From NCBI GenBank assembly GCA_036971615.1, contig JAYKKR010000002.1:2480001-2544000 (forward strand): a stretch of 64,000 nt of DNA. The letters are read 5' to 3'. The position numbers and the translations under genes were made by a program. This document shows, one piece after another, positions 48,443-58,474 of the stretch. Each line of letters begins with the position of its first letter. Within the stretch, counting starts at the first letter, position 1. This stretch comes from Amyloporia xantha (taxonomy: Eukaryota; Basidiomycota; Agaricomycetes; Polyporales; Adustoporiaceae). The notes under the pieces are model-generated. The model was not told the origin of the DNA and did no database searches. It saw only the letters and a list, made by a program, of their open reading frames with translations.

Positions 48443-49081
48443 GACCGGGTCTCTGCGCGCCATGTCGTAGGTGGATCTCGCCGTCGTCTGTATGTATTTC
48501 TTGTCGCTGCCTTTATGAGCACGAGTGCATGACGTCCCCAGCGTCTCCCATTTGTTCAATGGACCTTGTATTTAAGCGGCTGAATCACATTACCATCCAA
48601 TCATGTGGATGGCGATGCGATTCAGACGCTTAACTTCGGGGTAGCATTGACGAATGGCCGAGCTCGAGGACGCCAGCAAATCATGCTCTTTGGACGTCGC
48701 GCCATGTCAAAGGTGGGTGTTTTCAGGTGGCGTATGTATCCGTTTCGTCTGCGCGGTGAGTGCATAAATGCATGACGTCCTTCTGCGCCAGCCAATTCTT
48801 CAATGGCCTTGGTATTCAAGCAGCTGAATCGGATGGCCATCCAACAATGGTTGGATGGCGATTCGATTCATCCAGGGTAGCATTGAGGAATCATGCAGGT
48901 CGAGAACGCCAGCACATCACGCCGGCTGCGCACCATGTGCCTCGCCTGCGCGCGCCATGCACGGCGCCATCGGATGGCGCATATTGCCGCTGAACGAGGC
49001 GGCTTCATCTATGACCTTCGGAGCCACAGGTATGCGGCTCTGAAGAGCATAGATGAAGGCGCCCTGTCTGGCGAGCCATAG
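48443..49081. repeat. Right subterminal hairpins of copy A
   Basis: Matches B 51463-52100 in inverted orientation. It contains the hairpin at 48572-48633 (TTAAGCGTCTGAATCGCATC arm), one near 48826-48869, and the long hairpin around GAGCCACAGGTATGCGGCTC near 49040. After ATAGATGAAG (about 49058) it follows the next repeat unit of B (GCGCCCTGTCTGGCGAGCC), so A lacks roughly one repeat unit. It stops at GCCATAG, where B begins. Confidence 0.75.
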
Positions 49082-49159
49082 GAGCCCATTCAGTCATTAT
49101 AGCCTACTCTATAGGGAGAGATATGGGTGAAATTTTTATTACTTAGTAAGGAGAGCGGA

Positions 49160-50145
49160 CGTCGGCCGACGCCATCGCTATAGCCTGCAGTGCAGGGTCG
49201 GCCGAGAGGGTATAATATAGCCTGTAGATACGGCGCGGCCGAGTGCGCCATATTTCCGTAGTATATTCTCGCCTTGAAGTAATGTCGGCCGAGGGCTATA
49301 ATATAGCCTTTAGATACGGCGCGGCCGAGTGCGCCATATTTCTGCGGTATATTCTCGCCTTCAAGTAGTGTCGGCCGAGGGCTATAATATAGCCTGTAGA
49401 CACGGCGCGGCCGACTGCGCCATATTATCGTGGTATATTCTCGCCTTGAAGTAGTGTCGGCCGAGGGCTATAATATAGCCTTTAGATACGGCGCGGCCGA
49501 CTGCGCCATATTTCTGTGGTATATTCTCGCCTGCAAGTAGTGTCGGCCGAGGGCTATAATATAGCCTGTAGACACGGCGCGGCCGACTGCGCCATATTAT
49601 CGTGGTATATTCTCGCCTGCAAGTAGTGTCGGCCGAGGGCTATAATATAGCCTTTAGATACGGCGCGGCCGACTGCGCCATATTTCTGTGGTATATTCTC
49701 GCCTGCAAGTAGTGTCGGCCGAGGGCTATAATATAGCCTGTAGACACGGCGCGGCCGACTGCGCCATATTATCGTGGTCTATTCTCGCCTTGAAGTAGTG
49801 TCGGCCGAGGGCTATAATATAGCCTTTAGATACGGCGCGGCCGACTGCGCCATATTTCTGTGGTATATTCTCGCCTGCAAGTAGTGTCGGCCGAGGGCTA
49901 TAATATAGCCTGTAGACACGGCGCGGCCGACTGCGCCATATTATCGTGGTATATTCTCGCCTGCAAGTAGTGTCGGCCGAGGGCTATAATATAGCCTGTA
50001 GACACGGCGCGGCCGACTGCGCCATATTATCGTGGTCTATTCTCGCCTTGAAGTAGTGTCGGCCGAGGGCTATAATATAGCCTGTAGACACGGCGCGGCC
50101 GACTGCGCCATATTATCGTGGTATATTCTCGCCTTGAAGTAGTAT
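49160..50145 (+). repeat. 86 bp satellite at the right end of copy B
   Basis: About twelve units alternating between two subtypes (TTTAGATACGG with ATTTCTGTGG, and TGTAGACACGG with ATTATCGTGG). The alternation suggests amplification as a dimer of about 172 bases. Confidence 0.92.
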
Positions 50146-51014
50146 ATTCCGCCCTATTGTTTCCTTTTCTACGCTTTAATTATATGCATTTCAATAAATC
50201 TCATGCTGTATGTATAATAATAATAATGCCTCGCCATCCATTAGGCTTTGCAATCTGTCATTCATCACGACGTTTCGTGTGTGGTCAGGTCAGTGGTGTG
50301 ACTACAATTCAAAGCGCAAGGACTGATTGGCCATTTCCGACGGCTCCATACACCCCACCCAAGACACGCGCAGAGACAGGGCCATCTTACATGTGTCCTT
50401 CAAAGGATCCAGCTGTGTGGACCCTTTGTGGGACACAGATCCAATGGCCATCTCAAGCGGCAGCATCGCGCTATATTCTACCGCTATACATATTTCATGT
50501 ACGCTAAGGTCATTTGAACTGGATCTACCCACCTACCAGCATCTAATACATATTCTCGCCCAACCCAAGACACGCGCAGAGACTGGGCCATCTGATATGT
50601 GTCCTTCAAAGGATCCAGCTGTCTGGACCCTCTGCGGGACACAGATCCAATGGCCATCTCCAGCGGCAGCATGCACTATGGAATCATGGCGCCACCATGT
50701 CCAGACGCGCTATGCAACCATGCGCCACGTACCTTGCCTGCCACATTGTGAGGCGTATGGCACGCAGGTGTTATGATGTGCTGGCGCTGTTGGACGGGGC
50801 CATTTCATCCTTGCTACCCTGGGTCACCCAGAGGAATCGAATCACCGTCCACGTTTTGAGAGTACCCCTGATGCTGATGGACAATTCAGCTGCATCCGGA
50901 GTACTCATGGCGCGGAAGGCAACTCGATTCCACTGGTGAACGTAGAGAGCAAGGAGTTAATGGGTTTATCCAACAGCGCCTTGCATGAATGAGTCAGACT
51001 CCAGACAGGAAGAC
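50146..51014. repeat. Right subterminal region of B with a 110 bp direct repeat
   Basis: 50357-50466 and 50563-50672 are direct copies of about 110 bases (ACCCAAGACACGCGCAGAGA ... CAGCGGCAGCAT) with a few substitutions. No gene is supported in the rest. Confidence 0.75.
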
Positions 51015-51568
51015 TTGACTTATGTTCCTCCGAGCCGCATACCTGTGGCTCAGAAGGACATAAGTCAAATGGGCCTTGTCCGGCGGCGACGGGCGCCATC
51101 TGATGGCGAAGTGCATGCGCGCTCATGCTCGCTGTTGGGAGATGGCGCTATGGCTCGCCTGACAGGGCGCCTTCATCTATGGTCTTCAGAGCCGCATACC
51201 TGTGGCTCTGAGGGCCACAGACTGAAGTTGCGCTGTCCGGCGGCGACGGGCGCCATCTGATGGCGCCGTGCATGGCGCGCTTATGCTCACTGTTGGGAGA
51301 TGGCGCTATGGCTCGCCAGACAGGGCGCCTTCATCTATGCTCTTCAGAGCCGCTTACCTGTGGCTCCGAAGGTCATAGAAGAAGGGGCCTCGTTCAGCGG
51401 CTATATGCGCCATCCGATGGCGCCGTGCATGGCGCGCTCATGCTCACTGTTGGGAGATGGCGCATATGGCCGCTGAACGAGGCGGCTTCATCTATGCTCT
51501 TCAGAGCCGCATACCTGTGGCTCCGAAGGTCATAGATGAAGCCGCCTCGTTCAGCGGCAATATGCGCC
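51015..51568. repeat. Array of four long hairpins in B
   Basis: Hairpins at 51015-51068, 51171-51227, 51329-51384 and 51459-51568 share the core GAGCCGCATACCTGTGGCTC (third copy GAGCCGCTTACC...). Outer stems are CTTCATCTATG-type, except TTGACTTATGT in the first. The last extends to about 110 bases. Linkers repeat GGCGCCATCTGATGGCG and CTCACTGTTGGGAGATGGCG. Confidence 0.88.
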
Positions 51569-51674
51569 ATCCGATGGCGCCGTGCATGGCGCGCGCAGGC
51601 GAGGCACATGGTGCGCAGCCGGCGTGATGTGCTGGCGTTCTCGACCTGCATGATTCCTCAATGCTACCCTGGAT

Positions 51675-51972
51675 GAATCGAATCGCCATCCAACCATTGT
51701 TGGATGGCCATCCGATTCAGCTGCTTGAATACCAAGGCCATTGAAGAATTGGCTGGCGCAGAAGGACGTCATGCATTTATGCACTCACCGCGCAGACGAA
51801 ACGGATACATACGCCACCTGAAAACACCCACCTTTGACATGGCGCGACGTCCAAAGAGCATGATTTGCTGGCGTCCTCGAGCTCGGCCATTCGTCAATGC
51901 TACCCCGAAGTTAAGCGTCTGAATCGCATCGCCATCCACATGATTGGATGGTAATGTGATTCAGCCGCTTAA
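51675..51972. repeat. Two further hairpins in B
   Basis: 51675-51718 (GAATCGAATCGCCATCCAAC stem) and 51911-51972 (TTAAGCGTCTGAATCGCATC stem, 62 bases). The spacer has no supported gene. Both also occur in A. Confidence 0.8.
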
Positions 51973-52101
51973 ATACAAGGTCCATTGAACAAATGGGAGA
52001 CGCTGGGGACGTCATGCACTCGTGCTCATAAAGGCAGCGACAAGAAATACATACAGACGACGGCGAGATCCACCTACGACATGGCGCGCAGAGACCCGGT
52101 C

Positions 52102-52855
52102 TCACTCCTCATCTGGCAACAGCACCTCTTTGAAGGCGTCCAACATCCTTGTGAGGTCGCCGGCATCGCGATGGCGGCTCTCGGCGGCGGGTGACCAGGC
52201 GTTCGACGTCATCCAATCGATGGCTGACCGCTCTCATATCGCGGTAGTTGACTTGATAGGTGTCTCCGCGACGCTATGCGGCAATCGATGCAATTTATGT
52301 GAATGAATGTGTTGAAAAGGTGGGAGCGGGGTGGCGACTTACTCTGTCATGCAGTGGATACTTCCACCATGCTGGAAGGTGACTGGGAGGGTCGTCTGGC
52401 CAAGTCCACCACGCGGGCTCGGTTTCCGTGTGCAGCTTCTGTAGCTGCAAGGATGGCGGCGAGGCGAGCGGCGTGAACGGCTGTATCTCGAGGACGTGGA
52501 TCCGTGGGACGGCCCCAAAGACGGTGGCGTCGCTGATCTTGCGGACGACGTCGGGGAGCTCGGACGTCGGTGACGCCGACGAGGGCGAGGCGGCCAAGGC
52601 AGTCGCGAAGGGCTTCCTGCTGAGCGTCAGAGCAGACACGTTGGGGAAGGCGAAGCTTACCATTTCCATGCGGAGGCCAATCTCCCACCGCGCCAAGGTG
52701 ATGTCGAAGCCAGCCACCTTGTCTCTACCGGCGGCGACAGACATGATGGTCGCTAGCGCCTGCTCGCAGCGCCAGGCATAGTATGAGATCAGTCGGCGGT
52801 TGATAGCGATGAGGCTGGAGAGGGACTGTTCGCGATTCTTCAAGGCGAGAGCCAT
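52102..52855 (-). pseudogene. Small protein of the KDZ-TET element (copy B), indels
   Basis: Counterpart of 47689-48442. Exon 1 is identical. One extra base near 52566 (GACGTCCGAGCTCC in the coding sense) shifts exon 2, and two bases are missing near 52188 in exon 3. Either decay since the A-B split or consensus error. Confidence 0.6.
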
Positions 52856-53130
52856 TGCGCCGTGGGGTGAATGGGTTGGTAGGCCAAGGCGAAATGCAAG
52901 GCGAATTTGAGGAGTCGATGGTGGATCGGGTGATCGCCTCGAGGGAAGGTCATGGCGAAGATCCGTCGGAGATAAGCATCGGCCAAGTATCTGAAGGTGA
53001 TCACGTGGATATGATCCGTTGTTGATAAGGGATCAGGAGGCAGGGGCGTGAGAGATTGCCATTCAGTATGAAAAGGAAGCTGTCATGGATCACAATAAGC
53101 CAATTGTCATCTGTCCGCAGTGATACGGCC
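52856..53130. promoter_or_regulatory. Divergent promoter (copy B), KDZ / small protein
   Basis: Counterpart of 47414-47688, with the same spacing between outward-facing starts. Confidence 0.4.
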
Positions 53131-56100
53131 ATGGCCCGCACGAAGAAGCAACATGTCAGTGGCGATGCGGTGTTCGTGCGTCGCGAAGAACGGCGAACTG
53201 CAAGAGGCGCCGTCACATACGTTCCCAAGGAAGCACCGCTACCGCGTGCGCATGTGCCGACAAGCGCATCAAGATCGCTGTCAAAATCCCCCTCTAAAGC
53301 CGCGTCTCATGACGCATATTCCGAACCCGTGCAGGAGCATGTGGTGTTTGACGATGTGATGCCGATGAAGAGTCTGCACAAGGTGAGTACCGTCGCCTTA
53401 TTTGGGTCGCTCAATGTCAACGCCGAAGGCGGGGCAGTCGCAGAACGACTTTATGCGCGAATGGCTTCCACTTCGCGATGTGTATCTAAGCCACATCATC
53501 GAGCTAGAAGCTCCACCAGGTGAGAGACGATGCAGCAAATGCGCTGATGCGCATGGCGATTGGCGCTGCTTGGAATGCTTTGGGCGCCCCGTGTATTGCG
53601 AGGACTGCCTGCAGTTGACGCATCGCCGCATGCCGCTGCATCGGGTGGAGAAGTGGGCGGATGGGTTCTTCGAACCGGCGTGGCTTCGGGAGGTTGGGGT
53701 GCGGATGCATCTCGGGCATGATGGCGAACCATGTGTGGATGCGGAGTCCCCGATCACGCCGCTGGATGGGGATGCTGATAGCGATGGTGAAGACGACGAC
53801 GTGAGTGACGCCGGGGACAATGAAGAGGATGAAGAGCCAATCAAAGCGGACTCGACGGCGCCGCGAAGTCACTACGCATTTGACACTTTGACCATTGTAG
53901 ATGTTACGGGGATGCATAGCCTGGACGTTGTGTGGTGTCAGTGCGATAACAGGCTCACTCGAGACCTGCAACTATTGGACATGGGCCTCTATCCTGGGAG
54001 CACCAAGCGGCCACGCACTGCGTTCACATTTCGGGTGTTGGATGATTTTTTGCTTACCAACAAGGAGTGCAAAACCTCGGGGATGAATTACTACAGCAAG
54101 CTTCGACGTGTCACAAACTCCGCGTTCCCGCATTCAGTGCAGGTAAGCCGCTATGTGCATATGAAGCTGTTTTCGCCGTTGAGAAGGGGCTAGAACCGTT
54201 ACAGAGAGCTTCTGCGGGTGTCCCGCCAATGGCGAAACCTCAAATACCGCAAATGGCATGGATATGGTCATGGCGCCTCCAACGCGATACCAGCTGGTGG
54301 CCTCGCTTTGGGGTGCCCGGCATGTCCCAAGCCTGGCGTGAATCTCGCTTCCGGATGGCGTGATGACCCCGTACAGTGAGCCATGTAAGACGTTTTTGGG
54401 CGGCATGTGTAACGCGATAGCAGATGGAAGTACATGAGGAGCATCGTAATGGACGGCAACTTTAGCGCGGAGCATCTCAAGATGCGTCGCCCAGAGGACG
54501 ACGTCATTCTCAGCGATGGCGACAGCTTTCATGGTGGGCGATGACACCTACAAGAAGCATCTCGCTGTCGCCATCGAGCATAAAGAGGTCCGTGATCGAC
54601 TCCTAGTGGATGAACCGTTGGACGCTCATAGCCTATGTAGAAATCCTTCTGTCACGATCATCGCGCCGTCAACCAGGCGAATGCAGATCGCCATAACCTT
54701 GAAGCCACGGGGATTGGCGCCGCGGCCTGTGCGCGCCATGGGTTTTTCATGCCGCATGCGGTGGTTGATTTCAGAAAGGCGAGAGGTAAGTGGTTTGCTA
54801 TTTCCTTTGTTCACTTACACCCGCCATCAGACAGATGAACATGGATTACGCGCTGAGCGAGGTGCTCGCCACCATGGCGGGTATCCAGGTGCTGCTGGTG
54901 ATGTACGACATCATGTGTCAATACGGCATCAATCTCATGAAGCGGTTTGGGGAGAGTGAGTATTTGCACATGCCGCCGAACGTGGAGATACGGCGCGGAA
55001 TAGGCCTGTTTCATGTCCACGGCCATCAAGACACATGCTTTCCTCGCTACTCACCCAACTTCATTCCCGGTGCTGGTCAGATTGATGGCGAAGTGATTGA
55101 AACCCTTTGGGCGCCGTTGAATCTCATTTCGGGTAGCACACGCGGCATGACCACAGCACATAGAAAGGAAGTCATTGACGATCACATGAATGATTCCAAT
55201 TGGAAGAAGTTGACCGGGATGGGTGGGCCAACCTTGACATTGGTGGAGAGGTTGATTGACTGTGGCTTCAACAGCGAACACCCTTGTTAGGAAATGGCGA
55301 AAGGCCAAAGCCGGCGCCACGGAGAGCGGGGATGTGTTGGAGTTCATTGAGAGATCGAGCACGGAGGAGCAGCTAGGAGAGTGGCGAGCCGCTGAGGGCG
55401 AGGCGCTCGCCATGCGTGACGCTAAAATCAGCGCGATGGATGTCTTTGACGTGCAGATGAGAAAGGGTGAGAGTGCACACTAGAGGGTACGGCCATGATT
55501 AATGATGTGGCGCAGCACCCACCCGGATGCAGATCCAACTTCAACTAACGCAAACGGAAACATCGCAACATCGCCATCAGGGCGTAGCTGCATGGATAGC
55601 CACGGGCATGAAGATTCAGGAATTGCAGTAGGTAGCGTCATTGAACATCGGGTGCCAAGCTCACAACAGGTCTTAGGTTGGTCATTAGCCAACTGAAACG
55701 GAAGATGGGCCGGCATCCGCTGGTGGCGGACCGCCTTGCGCTGGAGGAGCGCCGTCAGCGCCTTCAGAAGCGTATAGTGACATTCGAGTCCAAAGCCGCT
55801 TCGTACATTCCACTTGTGGCCGAGCCCGATGGGGATGGCGCCTCAGAGGCTTATGACGGGTCTGAATGGGATGCACTGGAGGAAGATGTCAATCCTCTTG
55901 ATGAGATTTACACCGGTGAGATCGATTCTGGAATCCAGCCTGAGAGCGCCATCATTTCGCTTCCATCGCAGCTTGGCTACGATGTTGTCGTGGCCAGCGG
56001 TTTAGAGGACATCGCTTCGGAGGAGTTGAGTTTGCGCATTGGGCAGGCCAATGACGCCCTTCATCAGATTCGCCTCGCCATTGGTTACAAGTCAGTGCTG

Positions 56101-56694
56101 TTTCGTACGGCGGTTCGTCATGCAAAGAGCCAGCGCCAAAAGCTCCGGTCCTGGGACGAGGTCATCTCCACGCAGAGGGCGGTGCTAGAGAACGTGCGCA
56201 TTTACAGTCAAAGCCGCCACGCCATCCTCGCTCTGAATCCGACTGACGCCATCAAAGCGCGCTTCCGTGCCATTCAACATGATGACCTCAAGGCGATCAC
56301 CGCGCTGCTGGACAACTCCATCCGAGGAACACGGCAGGACAAGTTGTCCTGGATATGGACCGTAGACATCGAGGGCGATTCAACGCAGTCCAACTGGTTG
56401 ACGGAGTGTGAGTGCGCTTGTGGTCCGTCCAATGCCCGCAATGCTGACTGCAGCGCGCCAGTGCATCGCGTCAACTGGTTCCGTGCAAAATCACGTAAGG
56501 ATAGGTGGGCGGAGGAGTTTGTCATGGTCACGGCAGAGATGGCGTGGACGCAGGCGAGCTTCCATAACAAGGCGAACCTATGGCGCTCCCGCCTCTATGG
56601 GCCTCCAGGTCATGTATGCTATGCGCGCCGTCAGGTCTCGCTGTGGACGCGCATGGCGGAGCATGCCGCTTCTCGCTTTAATACATGTGTGTGA
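53131..56694 (+). CDS. KDZ transposase with CxC2 cluster (copy B)
   Basis: KDZ (Kyakuja-Dileera-Zisupton) transposases have an RNase-H-like core preceded in fungi by a CxC2 cysteine cluster. Exon 1 is 53131-53382. Exon 2 begins SQNDFMREWLPLRDVYL and carries the cluster (CSKCADAHGDWRCLECFGRP, CEDCLQLTH, LHRVEKWADGFFEP), VVWCQCD and TKRPRTAFTFRVLDDF. Then come WRNLKYRKWHG with GCPACPKPGVNL, MDGNFSAEHLKMRRP, HDHRAVNQANADRHNLEATG, and CARHGFFMPHAVVDF. A long exon follows with VMYDIMCQYGINL, VHGHQDTCFPRYSPNF and GEVIETLWAPLN. Likely catalytic acids are the D of MDGNF, the D of YDIMCQ and the E of GEVIETLW. The C-terminus (55678-56694) has LSLRIGQANDALHQIRLAI, LSWIW and RKDRWAEEFVMV, typical of the family. 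One-base differences from A near 54524 and 54767 shift the frame locally. Confidence 0.92.
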
Positions 56695-56767
56695 TGGTTC
56701 GCCATTCACGACCCTACTAGATACACAAACATAGACTTGACACAAATACAGATCTGTGTATGCAACC

Positions 56768-58064
56768 TTAAGTCCACTCCATCCAGTGCGGTGCCTTGAC
56801 ATTCATCGCGGCATGCACTGAGTCCCTCATAAAATAAGCGTAGCATATGCGCTCTCCATCGCATCTCTGAACGCCATGGCGCAGAAGCTTTCCGCAAAGC
56901 GCAACTACGCTACCCGCCTTGTAGTCTATAGCGATATTTGGACCATCCAGCTGCATTTCCAATGCGCCGTAGCTCCCTACCGTGGTGAGAAGGTCGAACC
57001 ACTGCTTGCGCGAGTTTTTGTCGCGGTGTAGCGGCGTCTCGCGATTGCTGATGACCTGAACGCCATTGAAGATCGAAGACCAAGCGCTTACTATTGCGGG
57101 ATACTCCACTTCGCCAAGAAGCGACTCCATGCATGTATGTCCCGCAGCATACAGGTCGGGATGCATGATGGACATCATGCCGGATAGGATGGCGGCTGAT
57201 TCACGGATGGCGGTCAACCATCGCCATCCACTCTGGCCATCTTTATCGCGTAAGCTCGCCGAAGGCAGCATTGGGTCCAATGGGCCCTGGATGTATGCGC
57301 CGTCATTCGCCAGTCATCAGAGTTAAGGGATCGTCAGCGTACCGTGTGACCCAGCGCGTGCCATCCTGGAGACAGATTGACAGTCCCCGGAGGTGTGGTG
57401 CAGGTTGATCGATCGCGGAAATATGCTTCATGGTTTCGCCAACTGACCCCCGGGGCTTTACGCATCAGTTGTGTTGATAGGTGGGCCGTCGCCAATTGTA
57501 TCTCCCTCTGCCGACACAGCGTAGTGAGCACGGTGCATGGCGGAAGATGAATGAGCCCACCTGGCGATTCACATGAAGGACGCCCGGAAGCACCCATGCT
57601 AGGATGCGCGAGTGCTGGTCGAGGAGCACGCAGGGTTCATCTAGAACCACGGTGGTGTCTGGGAGGAGAGGCGGCCATTTAGTCTTGAGCTGCGCCTCCA
57701 GATTCACGTTCTGTCCGGTGTTGCCCACGCCTATAGCATCAGAATACCGGTCAATGTCCCAGGATAAGCGCACTACTTTCCGGTCAGCGCAGCATGAGTA
57801 GATGCCCACAGCATCCAAGAGTACACACCAGGTTTGATATATGCCTTTGCGAGCTGGTGCGCGATCTGGCTGCATTCGACGACGATATCGGCGCGGATAT
57901 GTGTGGGAGGCTGTGGGTTTCTCGGTTGTCCGGCTGCATTCCGAAGCTTGTGTAGCCAAAACTGAAACATATCGCGCATGCAAGCTGCCAATGTGTCGCT
58001 GAGCTCCAAGCCGCTGCCCGCTATCATGGCTTACAGACGAGATGGATGGAGATACACGCCCCAT
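56768..58064 (-). CDS. TET/JBP-type 2-oxoglutarate dioxygenase (copy B), intact core
   Basis: Copy with an open catalytic exon (57280-56768, 170 codons). The exon runs GWRWLTAIRESAAILSGMMS, VEYPAIVSAWSSIFNGVQVI, then H85-x-D87 in ETPLHRDKNS, WFDLLTTVGSYG, a strand-rich segment AIDYKAGSVVALCGK, distal H135 in LLRHGV and R144 in GERICYAYFMR. All four residues expected of an Fe(II)/2-oxoglutarate enzyme of this family are present. Upstream exons match A. The gene converges on KDZ (73 bases between stops) and diverges from the HMG-like gene. Likely substrate is 5-methylcytosine in DNA (family knowledge); activity is inferred. Confidence 0.8.
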
Positions 58065-58474
58065 CTCGCATTATTGCTCAATCTGCCATCTACTGACCAT
58101 GCTGCAACAGCATGTCCATTAGCTTTGCACACTTGTTTGGTCGATCACATCGTTGAGCAAGCGCCGGCAAGATCAGGCCCAGCCGATCGGCAAGGCGTGA
58201 TCCGGTGATCGAGGCGCGTCATTGGCATGTGGACCGCGATTCTCGACCATGGCGCCATTACGCCGGGGCCTCGGCCTGTGAGATGCCGCGCTCCGCCGGA
58301 GGATGCCGGTCGGGTCTGCCCCGACATGGACGCTTGCAGTGTAAGAGAGATCAGCGGGGTTAGAACAGGACGAAAGTATCACCGGAGGTCAGACACGTCT
58401 GGGCAAATGTTCAGTTGGGAGTGCCCAAGTGTCTGTCATCCTGAGAGCATCTCGGTCTGCTTGTTGTCCTCGCC
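58065..58474. promoter_or_regulatory. Divergent promoter (copy B), TET / HMG-like genes
   Basis: Counterpart of 42071-42480. Confidence 0.4.

Larger units (their letters stand above)
26946..49081 (+). mobile_element. Giant KDZ-TET transposon, copy A
   Basis: The left end CACACCATACAGTCAC (26946) is followed by the conserved terminus and a satellite. Six genes follow in three divergent pairs, then hairpin subterminal repeats. At 49081 the sequence passes straight into the right end of copy B. The block matches B in inverted orientation from about 30760 to 49060 except for the copia insertion. Its own right terminus is not seen, either lost or displaced beyond B. Without copia it is about 16.3 kb here, and about 18.6 kb when the missing tail is estimated from B. 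The insertion interrupts a gypsy gag. Confidence 0.85.

Noticed and set aside
13327..49121. CACTATAG...TATAGGGAGAG at the KDZ-type ends resembles a T7 promoter
   Set aside because: Partial resemblance only, spread over two places. It is the transposon terminus, repeated in several copies.
13050..51600. CRISPR array interpretation of the satellites
   Set aside because: Fungal sequence, no unique spacers, unit-to-unit identity throughout, transposon-end location.
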